Origin: Pseudanabaena galeata CCNP1313
Lineage (GTDB): Bacteria; Cyanobacteriota; Cyanobacteriia; Pseudanabaenales; Pseudanabaenaceae
Reading direction: 5' to 3'
Length of the DNA stretch: 64,000 nucleotides
NCBI RefSeq assembly: GCF_029910235.1
Contig: NZ_CP112878.1
Location: forward strand, 1-64,000
A program made the position numbers and the translations under genes. Below, one piece after another: positions 52,675 through 62,987 of this stretch. Numbering within the stretch: the first letter of the stretch is position 1; each line of letters begins with the position of its first letter. Under the pieces are notes generated by a model. That model searched no databases. It saw only the letters and a list, made by a program, of their open reading frames with translations, and had not been told where the DNA came from.

Positions 52675-54216
52675 TTAAGAAAATAGAACTACGCGAAAAC
52701 CTATATCAGAGTCTCTGTCAGCAGCAGGATAATAACCACGATAACCAGATCGGCAATTATCAGTGTAGCGATTCCAACCACCACCACGAACGGCTTGGCG
52801 ATCTGAGTCTTCGCTAGTTAATAAATCTGCTTGACACCATTCCCAAACATTGCCGTGCATATCGTATAGCCCCCATTTATTTGGAAGCTTATTTCCTACT
52901 GGGTGCGGATTCTGTCCTGAATTATCGCCATACCAAGCATATTTATCTAATTCTTTATCATCATCACCAAAATAATACTTTGTTCTTGAATCTGCTCGAC
53001 ACGCATACTCCCACTCAGTTTCACTTGGAAGTCTGATCTTTCGTCCTGTGAGTCTTGATAGTTGCTTACAGAAAACCACTGCATTCTTCCAAAATACGCT
53101 ATCTACAGGTAATTGAGCGTCACCTTTAAATTTTGATGGATTGCTGCCCATTACTGCTTGATATTGTGCTTGCGTAACTGGATATTTTCCCATCCAAAAC
53201 TCTTCATCGAGGTTAATCTCACGACCTCCATCCATAATTAGTTGACCACTTGGAATCTTTACAAGTTCCAGTTTTTGGCTATTTGGTAATTCTAAAATAA
53301 TTCCAGCAGAGTCTCTTCGATATTGAGATAATACTAATGGCTGAGTTGGTATAGATACTTGAGACAGCAAAATGTCTCTTTGTTGTTTCGGTATCAGAAT
53401 TTCTAATATTTCTTTCGCAGACAATCGTAGTTTCGGGGCATCTACCAAGCAATTCTGAACAATCGAATCAAAAAGCTGAGGTAAATCCCCTTTAATCTTG
53501 ATATTCATTTTCCAAATATCCGTCACCCCATCAAACGGCAACGCCCCCGTCAGCATTTCCACAATCATCACACCCAAAGACCAGATATCCCAAGCAGGAG
53601 AAACCTTCATTGGTGCATCTTCCGAATAAGCAGCATAAACCTCTGGCGGCATATAAATTGGTGTCCCCGTGAAGCTAGTCGTCATCGTGCCACTTTCTCG
53701 CCCCATCTGCCGCGCAATTCCAAAATCTGAGATTTTCCAAACATTCCCCACCCGCAACACATTTGCAGGTTTCAGATCCCGATGCGTTACCGACTGACCA
53801 TGCAAATAGACAAGTCCCGAAGCGATCGCCTCAACAATCTCCCTCACCTCAATAGCTGGTAAAACCCTCGATGCTTGCAAATAATCCTCTAGTGTTCCAC
53901 TTGCAATCTCCATCACCAGACCAAAACAGTCATAATCAAACATCGAATGCTTTAACCGTCCCTCCTCAGAAGTGATGCAATTAATCAAATTAGGATGCTT
54001 CAACCTAATCGCCGTTACTAACTCCTTAGCAATAATATCCGAAGGCATCTTATCTTTCCGAATCGCCTTAATTGCTACTTCCTGAATTTTTGTACCACCC
54101 ACCAACTCATCCGCCAAAAACACCGCACCAAAAGCCCCAGCCCCCTTAAACTCCTTCAAATAATACTTATGATTGAAGTAAGTCTTCTCAAAAATCTTGT
54201 AAAGCTCGTTATCCAT
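52675..54216 (-). CDS. Serine/threonine kinase fused to a formylglycine-generating-enzyme-like domain
   Basis: A 513-residue protein. The N-terminal 270 residues are a protein kinase: GAGAFGAVFLAD glycine loop, VAIKAIRK with the ATP-binding Lys, THRDLKPANVL catalytic loop near residue 142, DFGIARQ and a TGTPIYMPPEV activation-end motif. The second half is a formylglycine-generating-enzyme/sulfatase-modifying domain: MGKYPVTQAQYQAVMGSNPS, SETEWEYACRA, GNVWEWCQ and the C-terminal GFRVVLF. Such fusions are common in cyanobacteria as signalling proteins. The catalytic cysteine pair of true FGE is not obvious, so the second half may be a carbohydrate- or peptide-binding fold only. Confidence 0.9.
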   Translation of the reverse strand: MDNELYKIFEKTYFNHKYYLKEFKGAGAFGAVFLADELVGGTKIQEVAIKAIRKDKMPSDIIAKELVTAIRLKHPNLINCITSEEGRLKHSMFDYDCFGLVMEIASGTLEDYLQASRVLPAIEVREIVEAIASGLVYLHGQSVTHRDLKPANVLRVGNVWKISDFGIARQMGRESGTMTTSFTGTPIYMPPEVYAAYSEDAPMKVSPAWDIWSLGVMIVEMLTGALPFDGVTDIWKMNIKIKGDLPQLFDSIVQNCLVDAPKLRLSAKEILEILIPKQQRDILLSQVSIPTQPLVLSQYRRDSAGIILELPNSQKLELVKIPSGQLIMDGGREINLDEEFWMGKYPVTQAQYQAVMGSNPSKFKGDAQLPVDSVFWKNAVVFCKQLSRLTGRKIRLPSETEWEYACRADSRTKYYFGDDDKELDKYAWYGDNSGQNPHPVGNKLPNKWGLYDMHGNVWEWCQADLLTSEDSDRQAVRGGGWNRYTDNCRSGYRGYYPAADRDSDIGFRVVLFS

Positions 54217-54340
54217 GTAAATGCTTGCAGTGGCTAGATTACTGGTTGATCAGGTGGCACAAATCAAATATAGCTCACCAATAAGCCACATATCAAAAAT
54301 TTTAAGATTAGAGCGTAATGTTGTAGCGATCGCCCAAAGC

Positions 54341-57300
54341 TTACTTCAAAAAACAGCCCAACCACTCAATCAAGAAATGCACCTGCTTATCCCCAGGCAG
54401 AAGAGCCAGACTCGTGATTTTAATTTTGCCCTTCTCAAAAGAGAAACGATAATAGAACTCAATCGGAATCTTCGCATGAAGCAACTCCCAAAGCGAATCC
54501 GTCAGCTTCGATTCCAGAAACAGATCTCGCCCATTCTCTGAAGCATAAATGCGAAACACCCCAACCTTACGCGCCACCAACTTCAGTTCCATCACCCTGA
54601 GCAATACCTGCGTTTCTTCAGGCAAAGCCCCATACAACCCCTCCCAAACCGCAGCCAACTTGAGAATCTCCTCCTTCGACTTCACCTTCGCCAAAGTCAA
54701 ATAAGCATTAATCTTCGTCTCATTATCCGCCATATAACTATCAGGAATAAAAGCCACCAAACGCGGTAACTGAAGCTCAGTATCCGCAACTTCAGGCAAA
54801 ATCTTCCCCCGTAACTCATTGATATATTCCTGAAGCAAATCCATGTACAGCGCAAAGCCAATCACATCCGCCTGACCCGATTGCTCCTCTCCCAAGAGAT
54901 CCCCCAATCCACGAATCTCCATATCGCGCATCGCCAGTTGATAGCCCGAACCAAGCTGACTAAACTCCTGAATCGCATCCAATCTCTTCTTCGCCGCATC
55001 CGTCAACTCAAGATTAGGAGGATACAGCAAATAGGCATGAGCCTGAATCCCTGCCCGACCAACGCGACCACGCAATTGATAAAGTTGCGCTAAACCCAAC
55101 TTATGAGCATCCTCAATCACAATCGTATTCACACGCGGAATATCCAAACCCGCCTCAATAATCGTGGTACAGAGGAGAATATCCGCCTCATTGTTATTAA
55201 AAGCAACCATCGCCGCCTCTAACTCCGACTCCTGCATCTGTCCATGAGCGATCGCTAATCTCACATTCGGCAACATGGCTTGCAAAGAAACAGCGATCGC
55301 CTCAATCCCCTCAATGCGCGGCACGACATAAAACACCTGACCACCACGATCTAACTCATGGCGAATCGCCGTTTTCACCAGTGACGCATCATAAGCAGAC
55401 AAATGGGTTTGAATCGATCGCCTCGAAGGAGGAGGAGTCGCAATCACACTCATTTCCCGCACCCCAGAAAGCGCCGCATAGAGAGTACGCGGAATTGGCG
55501 TAGCACTCAAAGTCAACAAATCCACATCCCCCTTCATCGCCTTGATTTTCTCCTTCTGCAAAGTCCCAAAGCGTTGCTCCTCATCAATCACCAGCAAACC
55601 CAAATCGTGAAACTCCACATCCTTAGACAAAAGTTGATGCGTACCGACAATGACTTGTACCTTACCATCCGCAACTTCTTGTAAAACCTGCTTGCGCTCC
55701 TTCGCAGGGCGAAACCGATTTACAATATCTACAGTGAAGGGATAAGCCGCAAACCGAGTTTGGAGCGTATGAAAATGCTGTTGCGCCAGAATCGTGGTGG
55801 GAGCTAACAGAGCTATTTGCTTACCCGCACAAACCGCCTTAAAAATTGCTCTTACCGCCACCTCTGTTTTACCAAAGCCGACATCACCACAAACCAGCCG
55901 ATCCATTGGGCGATCGCTTTCCATATCTTGCTTCACATCTTGAACAGCTTTGACCTGATCGGGTGTGAGTTGATAGGGAAAAGAATCCTCCATCTCCTGT
56001 TGCCAATCGGTATCGGTTGGAAAAGCATAGCCGACTAAATTGGCGCGGCGGACATAGAGTTGGAGTAAATCCCTTGCTAACTTGTAAATCTCTTTTTGGC
56101 ATTTGCTGAGAGCGTTATCCCACGCCTTTGTGTTGGCGATGCTATTTAACTTAGGAGGCTTATTAGAAGCACTGCGATAGCGGGAGAGAATCTTCTCATT
56201 CTCTGGTGCGATCGCCACCGCAGTCTTACCATCAGCAAACTCAACGATGTAATGCGGTTGCTTTTCTCCTTTCACTTCAATGGTTTCAAAGCGCGTAAAC
56301 CTACCAATTCCATACTTACGATGCACGACATAATCACCAACATTTAGTTCGTCAGGATTAACTGACTTAGCAGAAGTTATGTGTGAGGGATGCACAAAAG
56401 TTGGCGAGGCTAATAGTTGCTGTCCGAATAACTCGCGATCGGTTAGGAGAGCTAGATTACAACTAGGCAAAACAAAGCCTTGCATCTCCATCAGTCCCGA
56501 ATATTTCAAAATCACAGGCTTACCAGCTTTCTGAATTCGCGCAATTGACTGTAAATCATCATGATCACTGACAAAGTTAGCAATGCAGTCATATTCCTTG
56601 AGTAAAGTTGCCACGCGCAAAGGTTGAGCCGAAATCAGCGTGACTTGATATTCCGATTTGAGATATTCACGAATGAGCGCTGCAATCTGGTCAAACTGAT
56701 GGGGAACTATGGGAATAGCGGCACTGGCAAAATCAAAAATATTGGCTTTGGGTTTAAGCGATCGCTCGCTAAGTTGAAGCATCTGAAACTTCTTCGCCTC
56801 AGTCATGCATTTAGCAAAGTCCCAATGCAGTTTCGGTGTATCGGCTTGCGATTGATTTTGATAAAGTTCATCCGCCGCTTCGTACCAGCGATCGCCATAG
56901 CTCTGACATTGTTCGGGTTCATCAAGGTTGACAATGAAGTTCTTGGGTAAGTAATTCAGTAATGTGGCTTTGTGAGCAGAAACAAACTCATGCAAATCGA
57001 CAGGAGCGATCGCTATGCTGGATAGGTCAGTGAAGCTTTTGGGATTAGTGGGGTCAAATTCTCTGATTTTCTCGACAGTGCCACGATTGCAACTTAGGCG
57101 CACAGGTAGATTTCGATTAACTGGAAAAACCTCAAAACTAAATCCTTTGTGGCTCCATTGTTTTGATTCTTTTACTTCTTTGACTTCTTCATATCCCAAT
57201 CTTGCCAGAGCCACGGCAAGTAATTTAACCGATTGCAAATCGCCGATATTGAGATAGATGCTATGTTTTTGGAAGGATTGAGTGGATGGTAGATGGGGCT

Positions 57301-57691
57301 GTAGCGCTTTAATGGTGGTAGCGATCGCTAGGTTAGGCTGTGGTTTGGCAAGCAATTCTGCTAATATCTCAATCCTTGTCCAAGCGGTTTCTAAATCGAT
57401 TTGGCTAGATTCGTAGGGAAATGTATCAAGGGGAGGGTATAGATAGACTCGCCATGACATGGACTGGAGTTGTAAAGCCCATCGGGTTGCTTCTTCGACG
57501 GTGGCGGTGACGATGAGTAATGGTTTGGTTTGTTGTTGGCATAGGTGGGTGCTAACCAGTCCTTTGCCTAAGCGAGATAGTCCTGATAGGGATATGCTTT
57601 TAGCTGTTTTGAGTTTCTCGCCTATTTTTGTGGCGATTTGCGATCGGGCTATGTTCTCTAGGACTGCTGTGAAGGTCATGGGTATAGTCAT
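54341..57691 (-). CDS. mfd: Transcription-repair coupling factor Mfd
   Basis: A 1116-residue protein, near the usual 1100-1200. The N-terminal 330 residues are the UvrB-like part ([20 protein letters not shown] and others). The RNA polymerase-interaction domain is [20 protein letters not shown] at about 450-470. The motor has [17 protein letters not shown] near residue 600, [11 protein letters not shown] (DEEQ box) and [11 protein letters not shown], with the GRVGRAG arginine finger. The C-terminal TRCF domain follows. Mfd removes stalled RNA polymerase and recruits UvrA. It is normally a single chromosomal gene. It starts at the ATG at 57691, overlapping the DUF4926-like gene by 4 bases. An additional or relocated copy on this element would be unusual. 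Confidence 0.93.
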   Translation of the reverse strand: MTIPMTFTAVLENIARSQIATKIGEKLKTAKSISLSGLSRLGKGLVSTHLCQQQTKPLLIVTATVEEATRWALQLQSMSWRVYLYPPLDTFPYESSQIDLETAWTRIEILAELLAKPQPNLAIATTIKALQPHLPSTQSFQKHSIYLNIGDLQSVKLLAVALARLGYEEVKEVKESKQWSHKGFSFEVFPVNRNLPVRLSCNRGTVEKIREFDPTNPKSFTDLSSIAIAPVDLHEFVSAHKATLLNYLPKNFIVNLDEPEQCQSYGDRWYEAADELYQNQSQADTPKLHWDFAKCMTEAKKFQMLQLSERSLKPKANIFDFASAAIPIVPHQFDQIAALIREYLKSEYQVTLISAQPLRVATLLKEYDCIANFVSDHDDLQSIARIQKAGKPVILKYSGLMEMQGFVLPSCNLALLTDRELFGQQLLASPTFVHPSHITSAKSVNPDELNVGDYVVHRKYGIGRFTRFETIEVKGEKQPHYIVEFADGKTAVAIAPENEKILSRYRSASNKPPKLNSIANTKAWDNALSKCQKEIYKLARDLLQLYVRRANLVGYAFPTDTDWQQEMEDSFPYQLTPDQVKAVQDVKQDMESDRPMDRLVCGDVGFGKTEVAVRAIFKAVCAGKQIALLAPTTILAQQHFHTLQTRFAAYPFTVDIVNRFRPAKERKQVLQEVADGKVQVIVGTHQLLSKDVEFHDLGLLVIDEEQRFGTLQKEKIKAMKGDVDLLTLSATPIPRTLYAALSGVREMSVIATPPPSRRSIQTHLSAYDASLVKTAIRHELDRGGQVFYVVPRIEGIEAIAVSLQAMLPNVRLAIAHGQMQESELEAAMVAFNNNEADILLCTTIIEAGLDIPRVNTIVIEDAHKLGLAQLYQLRGRVGRAGIQAHAYLLYPPNLELTDAAKKRLDAIQEFSQLGSGYQLAMRDMEIRGLGDLLGEEQSGQADVIGFALYMDLLQEYINELRGKILPEVADTELQLPRLVAFIPDSYMADNETKINAYLTLAKVKSKEEILKLAAVWEGLYGALPEETQVLLRVMELKLVARKVGVFRIYASENGRDLFLESKLTDSLWELLHAKIPIEFYYRFSFEKGKIKITSLALLPGDKQVHFLIEWLGCFLK

Positions 57692-57930
57692 GAATAGACT
57701 AATTCAGGTTCATTGATAAGGCGTAATAGCTTGACAGTTTCGATTGTTTCCATGGCGAAGGTATTGCCTTTCTTATCGGTAAAGTCGATTAGGAATGCTT
57801 GGTCATCAAAGGACATTAAAACTGTTCCCATTTGTCCCCGTCGCAGTAGGATTTGCTGATGAGTGATTTTATGCGTAGCGATCGCATGTTCGATTAAAGC
57901 AACAAGGTCATATTCATGGATGTCGTTCAT
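57688..57930 (-). CDS. DUF4926-like small protein, coupled to mfd
   Basis: An 80-residue product starting at the ATG at 57930, MNDIHEYDLVALIEHAIATH. The frame extends to 58026, but that extension has no typical start. The RRGQMGTVLMSFDDQAFLID and FTDKKGNTFAMETI segments match the small DUF4926 beta-barrel-like family. Its stop overlaps the mfd start (ATGA at 57688-57691), so the two are in one operon. DUF4926 proteins are often seen next to toxin-antitoxin genes, and one is adjacent here too. Confidence 0.7.
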   Translation of the reverse strand: MNDIHEYDLVALIEHAIATHKITHQQILLRRGQMGTVLMSFDDQAFLIDFTDKKGNTFAMETIETVKLLRLINEPELVYS

Positions 57931-58094
57931 AGTTGTTTTTCTAATCAATAGGGTAATTTCATTGGTTATGTTTTGAAAATTGTGGGTTGTGCTTATTTTA
58001 GCAAGGTTGTTATAGGCGATCGCCAAATCTATATTTGACTTATTATATAAAATTTTGTATAATTTGCTAGTATTTTAGATATATGTAAAAAAAT

Positions 58095-58418
58095 ATGTCG
58101 ATCAAGTTTTACGAAAGTCCGTTTCATGCGATCGAGGAGCCTGAAGTCGCTAGTAAGTCGGTTTTGAAGGCTGACTTGACGATTATGATTCGAGACATAA
58201 TTGAGAATAGAGGTTGGACACAAAAGGAAGCGGCTGAAAGGTTGGCGGTTACTCAGCCGCGTGTGTCGGACATTGTGAATGGAAAAATTGATAAATTTAC
58301 TTTGGATATGCTGTTTTCAATGTTAGATAAGCTCGGATTTAGGACTGAGTTTACTTTTAGCAGTTTAGAAAGTGCTTCTATTAAAATCCAAACAAGGGAT
58401 TTAGCTAAAGTCGCTTAG
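58095..58418 (+). CDS. HTH antitoxin (XRE, HigA-like)
   Basis: A 107-residue protein, MSIKFYESPFHAIEEPEVAS. The HTH has TIMIRDIIENRGWTQKEAAE then LAVTQPRVSDIVNGKIDKF, the form found in the HTH_37-type antitoxins of RelE/Gp49-like toxins. The dimerisation end is LDKLGFRTEFTF. It represses its own promoter in relatives and neutralises the toxin. Here it points toward the toxin gene at 58419, and the two stops abut, so the pair is tail to tail instead of in one operon. Confidence 0.8.
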   Translation: MSIKFYESPFHAIEEPEVASKSVLKADLTIMIRDIIENRGWTQKEAAERLAVTQPRVSDIVNGKIDKFTLDMLFSMLDKLGFRTEFTFSSLESASIKIQTRDLAKVA

Positions 58419-58766
58419 TTATTTTTGCCTTTTCATTTTTTCGATTTCAGCTTTTAGTTCCTTGTATCTTTTTTCGACAGTTTTCATGGCTTGTCGATCT
58501 ACGCCGTTTGTTGTCTTCTCAAATGAATGTAAGACGACTACGGTATCTAGAAATTTTGCTATGTAGACACACCTAAAGGCTGGGCTACCATTGATTTTAA
58601 GTTCGATTACACCAGCACCAATACTTTCAAGAGTTTGGATTGGTAAGAATGGCTTTTTGTCGTCTTGGACTGCTCTTAGGCTAGTTCCAAATTGTTGTTG
58701 AATCTCTTTTGGGAAGTCTTTGTATTCTCTTTCGGCGGCATCGTTAACAAAAGCAAATTTTTTCAT
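58419..58766 (-). CDS. RelE/HigB-like toxin (phage Gp49-type)
   Basis: A 115-residue protein from the ATG at 58766, MKKFAFVNDAAEREYKDFPK. A longer frame to 58820 is less likely. The segments FGTSLRAVQDDKKPFLPIQ, GVIELKINGSPAFRCVYIA and VVVLHSFEKTTNGVDRQAMK match the RelE/ParE-fold toxins of the Gp49/HigB group, which cut mRNA at the ribosome. The basic C-terminus (KRYKELKAEIEKMKRQK) is usual. It converges with the HTH gene at 58095, and both stops are adjacent (58418/58419). Confidence 0.8.
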   Translation of the reverse strand: MKKFAFVNDAAEREYKDFPKEIQQQFGTSLRAVQDDKKPFLPIQTLESIGAGVIELKINGSPAFRCVYIAKFLDTVVVLHSFEKTTNGVDRQAMKTVEKRYKELKAEIEKMKRQK

Positions 58767-58881
58767 ATTGGTTATACTGATTGAATCTAGTGGACAAATT
58801 CCACAAAAAGAGAAAGGCAAGAAAAATTACACTGGATGTGATGATTTCCTTGCCTTTGATTAGCTGACTGTTGCAAACATT

Positions 58882-59520
58882 TTACTGGTCGCCATCTTCA
58901 GGATACTCATTAAGCAATTTGAGTGTATCCATTCCAGCAAGTCTGTCTAAAGTTTCTTGCAGTTTTGGATCAATTGGTTTAAAAGAGTTGGCAAGAGATT
59001 CAGCTAATTGTCTGGCTAAACTATTAGAGTCAGCAATCATTTTCTTGCATTCATGATATTTTTCGTAAACATCAGAGATAAATCTGTCACGAATCAGTTC
59101 ATGGAGGGACTCAGACTCCACTAGGTCATTTTTCATGTCAGTCAAAATTTCTTGCTTTAATTCTACAAGGTCAACGGTTATTGACTTTTGCCAATTCATG
59201 ATTATTAATTGCAACTCGACATAGCCGCGTTGAGCAAGCAACTTTAGCTCAAGATCAGTCCTGATCACATCTTGAACAATGTCCATCATGCCCTGAAGGA
59301 TTCTCAAGTTTGCCTCTCTTGTCTTGATGTCAAGGTTGACTTCAAGTTCAAGATTTTTCCTTGCCTCGTCAGCTTTAATCTTGAGTTCTTCGAGAGCAAA
59401 TTTTCTCTCTTGACGATCCATGTGACCGCGCACCAGATCACCCAAAATTCCAAAACCTGAATTGACAACGTTGCCAACAGAATCAATTAGTTGACCGATA
59501 ACTGGAATTGGTAAAGTCAT
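58882..59520 (-). CDS. Helical partner protein of the HTH-dynamin, 212 aa
   Basis: Unrecognised. A nearly all-helical protein starting MTLPIPVIGQLIDSVGNVVN, with long charged helices (KIKADEARKNLELEVNLDIK) and a C-terminal LQETLDRLAGMDTLKLLNEY end. The short N-terminal hydrophobic segment could dip into a membrane. It starts 11 bases after the stop of the HTH-dynamin gene and is in its operon, so it is probably a partner in the same complex. Small helical partners are frequent with bacterial dynamin-like proteins. Confidence 0.55.
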   Translation of the reverse strand: MTLPIPVIGQLIDSVGNVVNSGFGILGDLVRGHMDRQERKFALEELKIKADEARKNLELEVNLDIKTREANLRILQGMMDIVQDVIRTDLELKLLAQRGYVELQLIIMNWQKSITVDLVELKQEILTDMKNDLVESESLHELIRDRFISDVYEKYHECKKMIADSNSLARQLAESLANSFKPIDPKLQETLDRLAGMDTLKLLNEYPEDGDQ

Positions 59521-59531
59521 GATAGTTCTCC

Positions 59532-62500
59532 TTAGTTAATAGAATTGGTTTGAAGATTTTCTGTGAACTTGTAAAGCTCAATGAGTGCAGCAATCATTTG
59601 TCTAGTCAAATCAAGATCTGCATCAAGTTTTTCTATTTCTAATAGTGCATTTTCACCCAAATTTTTTCTGTCCTGAATTGCTTGTTGAAGGTTCTGTTCA
59701 ATTCTATTGATTCCCTCATCAATGGCAGTAGAAATTTTCATCGCTAGATCTTTGCTCTGATTGGAGACAATTTCTGATGTTTTCTCATTGCACTTGGTTA
59801 GAGTTTCTCTAATATTGTTGTTAGTCAATCTCTCTAGTACATTAGGATCTAATTTCATAATCTTAGTAATTGGATTCCGTTTGTCATTAGTCTCTTGTTC
59901 TCCGAATTTGTATATTTCGTCACTGACCAAATCTCTGATCGAGATTGAGTCTGGTCTGGAAATCATTCCAACATTGACAGATGAATAATTGATTGCAGAT
60001 ACATTGATATCCTCATTCAATTCTTTGTTAATTCTAGTCAGCAAAGCTTCTGCTTTTTGATAAGTCTGACTATAGATCTCTGACTGTCTGGATTGACAAA
60101 AGTTTTTCAAGTTTGATTCAAAAACAGGATAGGCTGACTGAAAAGCAGCATTGAATGTCTGAATATAAGCTTCAATTACTTTATCAATTTTACCTTTATC
60201 TTCACTTGATACTGAGCCTAAATTTTTCACTGAAGCAATGCATGATTGAAGCTTTTGAATTTGGTCTTTAGTAAGTCCTTGAAATTTTGATTTCTTAAAT
60301 TTACCAGCAAACATTGATGAAACAAGTGATTTTAAATCATTGATAAATTGAGCATACTCATTGTTGACTTCTGACAGTAAAGATTGTGTATCTGACTCCA
60401 ATGAATCAGCTATAAGCTTTTTTTCTGTAGCTACACCTTCAAGAGATTGACTAAATTTGTCAGCTATCTGCTTGAGTTCATCTAGTCTCATCCGATAAAT
60501 ACTAATCTTCTGTTGTGTATCTTGTTCATGGGATTGAGCAAAACTTAAAGCACGAGTTAAAGAATCTCTTAGCAATTCCTGAGTCTTGTTATTATTGACC
60601 AGATAGTTAGCCAGAGATTTCTCTAATGCCTCAATATTTGACATTTTTAAGACAGCCTCTTTGGCGGCAGCAAATTGCTCAGGAGAAGAATCCATTAAAT
60701 CATCTTCTAAGAAACGTACTGCATAGCTATTAAAAAAGCTCTTTTGCTGTTGTTTCAATATACCTTCATGATGCATTCTATAGAGCAATGCAGGTAATGC
60801 AGCTACACCAATCACTCTATCTTCTGGCAATTCAAAGCCATAGTCATCATTCAAAGTTTTGCGAATTGATGCAATCACATCTTGCAAGCTACCACTGTTG
60901 CCATCATCCTGATCAATTTTATTGACAGCAAAGAAAAGTTTGTCACAGAAACGAGAGTTATACTGCCTCTGTCGGCGAATTTCTTCTAGCAATAGAGCAT
61001 CACTTTCAGTAGGAAAAGTTGTAAAATTAATTACACAAACTACGGCATTTGCTTTGTCGATAAAATCAAAAGTGATGCGTTTGTGTTCAGCATGACGAGC
61101 AGAATTTGTCCCAGGAGTATCAACAAACTGAATACCCTCTAAACGTACTTGTTTAGTTAGATGCTTAACAGGAGCATGAATATTTAATTCTTTGACAGCA
61201 TCATTGTTAATAAAACTACCCAATTCAACCTGACTAAGATCAGTAAGCGCAAATGAATAAACTCCACTATTCAAAGTCAGCCTTGCTTGGTTCGCATGAA
61301 TATCATCTGCTTCACTCACAGGGTAAAAGGCAGATTCAACAAAATCAACTGGACTGTCAAATTGTAGTGACCTGTCCTCAGAATACACCTCAGCTTTTCC
61401 GATCCATCCATTTCTCAAATACTTATTGAGATATTTTTGTAAATCTTGAGGATCTCTATAAGAAAGAACGATGACTCGCTGATCATCTTTTTTGGAGACT
61501 TCAACCTGTGCAGATACATCTCCTCCACGATCATTGATGAAAGTCAGTCTGCCTGTGGTTGGCTTTGCCATTGAAGGTAAGATGTCGTTACCCAACATTG
61601 CATTAATCAGCGTTGACTTGCCAGCGCTAAAAGTAGCCACGAAAGCAATTTGATAGGTGTTATCCCTAAGCTTAGTAACCTCTTGAGAGATGTCTTCAGA
61701 CTCTTTAGTTCTTCCTTTCTCATTCAAATATTTCTGCAATGCCTCCAATTGAGCGATCGCCTGTTGTCTGACTTCATCCAAATTATTCATCTTAGGCTCC
61801 ATGATTGATTTACCAATAAATTCGCTCTGTTTTTGACCTATCAAACGATCTGCATAGTTGTCTACAAGACGTTTAGTCAGTCTAATTTCACTCTTGCGAT
61901 AAGCTAGAAGCTGATCAAACTGATTCAATTTATCTAAAACTTCTTGACGCTGTTGCCTCAAATTATCTAAGACTGCACGATAGGATTTGAACTTCTCGTC
62001 ATCATATTTATTTGGCTCTTGAATAGAATGTTCGGGAATTATGAGCTTGATTACGGCAAATCGAACAACGGAATTTTTCTCTGCGTATTTCAGCAAATCA
62101 TCTTCAGCTTTTTGTTCAATCAAATCCAAACGATTGCTAATAACCCTTACAATTGCTGATTCACTACTGCCATTATCTTGATACTTTTGAATGTCTGACG
62201 AAAGTTTGAGAGTATTAGCAAAGTACGAACAATTCTCTCTACGCTCATCCTTGAGAATGTCAAAAAGAGGTGTAAATACGCCACGATTATCTGCAAAAAG
62301 CCTGTTTTTGGAAAATTCTTCGATAATATCTATTAAAGTCCAACTTTTGGCAATACATTTGTCGTGACTGGCTTTTGCTAGACTCAAGTAATTAGGAATT
62401 ACTTCATGATCAATATTACGAGATCGCAGACTGCCTCTAATTTCATGCAAAATGTAAAGGAACCTTTCACGTTCTGATAATAACTCTTCTTGAATGCTTG

Positions 62501-62834
62501 CGAAATACAAAGATCTTTCAGTCGAATCAACCATAACAGAATCTCCAAAAATGATAGAGATAGGTGGATTTTTTTGATTCTCATTCGGCAGAATGTGAAT
62601 CTCAATTGCATAGCCAGCGACCCAAGCAATTTGAGCTAGGGTTGAAATTTTTGGAAGTGTATTACTCACTTCCATTCTCGCAAGTTGAGGCTGAGTCATT
62701 GATTTATGATTTTCATCATTAATCTTAATCTTTAGGAGTTCCGCAAATTCTCTTTGCGTAAGCCCAGTAGCAGCCCTCAACTTAGCGACTATGCCAGTTG
62801 CATCAACTTCAAAGTTAAGATTTTCAAATGTCAT
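59532..62834 (-). CDS. Dynamin-like GTPase with N-terminal helix-turn-helix
   Basis: A 1100-residue protein. Residues about 10-85 form an XRE-type helix-turn-helix, AATGLTQREFAELLKIKIND then MTQPQLARMEVS. A long helical part follows. The GTPase domain has FVATFSAGKSTLINAM (G1 near 396-411), PTTGRLTF (G2), FVDTPGTNSA (G3), and KLFFAVNKIDQDD (G4). The last 350 residues are coiled coil, the stalk of dynamins. An HTH on the same chain as a membrane-remodelling GTPase is rare and suggests that it represses its own promoter, whose -10 box overlaps an inverted repeat at 62868-62930. A downstream partner is at 58882. By gene context it looks like a phage-response or membrane-repair module. Confidence 0.8.
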   Translation of the reverse strand: MTFENLNFEVDATGIVAKLRAATGLTQREFAELLKIKINDENHKSMTQPQLARMEVSNTLPKISTLAQIAWVAGYAIEIHILPNENQKNPPISIIFGDSVMVDSTERSLYFASIQEELLSERERFLYILHEIRGSLRSRNIDHEVIPNYLSLAKASHDKCIAKSWTLIDIIEEFSKNRLFADNRGVFTPLFDILKDERRENCSYFANTLKLSSDIQKYQDNGSSESAIVRVISNRLDLIEQKAEDDLLKYAEKNSVVRFAVIKLIIPEHSIQEPNKYDDEKFKSYRAVLDNLRQQRQEVLDKLNQFDQLLAYRKSEIRLTKRLVDNYADRLIGQKQSEFIGKSIMEPKMNNLDEVRQQAIAQLEALQKYLNEKGRTKESEDISQEVTKLRDNTYQIAFVATFSAGKSTLINAMLGNDILPSMAKPTTGRLTFINDRGGDVSAQVEVSKKDDQRVIVLSYRDPQDLQKYLNKYLRNGWIGKAEVYSEDRSLQFDSPVDFVESAFYPVSEADDIHANQARLTLNSGVYSFALTDLSQVELGSFINNDAVKELNIHAPVKHLTKQVRLEGIQFVDTPGTNSARHAEHKRITFDFIDKANAVVCVINFTTFPTESDALLLEEIRRQRQYNSRFCDKLFFAVNKIDQDDGNSGSLQDVIASIRKTLNDDYGFELPEDRVIGVAALPALLYRMHHEGILKQQQKSFFNSYAVRFLEDDLMDSSPEQFAAAKEAVLKMSNIEALEKSLANYLVNNNKTQELLRDSLTRALSFAQSHEQDTQQKISIYRMRLDELKQIADKFSQSLEGVATEKKLIADSLESDTQSLLSEVNNEYAQFINDLKSLVSSMFAGKFKKSKFQGLTKDQIQKLQSCIASVKNLGSVSSEDKGKIDKVIEAYIQTFNAAFQSAYPVFESNLKNFCQSRQSEIYSQTYQKAEALLTRINKELNEDINVSAINYSSVNVGMISRPDSISIRDLVSDEIYKFGEQETNDKRNPITKIMKLDPNVLERLTNNNIRETLTKCNEKTSEIVSNQSKDLAMKISTAIDEGINRIEQNLQQAIQDRKNLGENALLEIEKLDADLDLTRQMIAALIELYKFTENLQTNSIN

Positions 62835-62867
62835 GGTGAGTCAACCTCATACAAGTTGTAAGATTAC

Positions 62868-62930
62868 TGTATAGATTGACTAAACTACATTTCAACTTGA
62901 TAACAGAAATGTTATATCGACTAATCTATA
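62868..62930 (-). promoter_or_regulatory. Promoter with inverted repeat before the HTH-dynamin gene
   Basis: On the minus strand TTGAAA (62890-62895) and TATACA (62868-62873) are 16 bases apart, a good sigma-70 pair. TATAGATT at 62870-62877 overlaps the -10, and its reverse complement AATCTATA lies at 62923-62930. This could be the operator for the HTH of the same gene. Confidence 0.4.
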
Positions 62931-62987
62931 TTTGTCAATACCCCTTGCAAAATATTTTTGTTTCACTTTTTATTCGTTAGAGAATAT

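Noticed and set aside
54221-54541. 106-codon plus-strand frame in the gap and over the end of mfd
   Set aside because: Its second half lies antisense to mfd, and it has no ribosome site or protein-like pattern.
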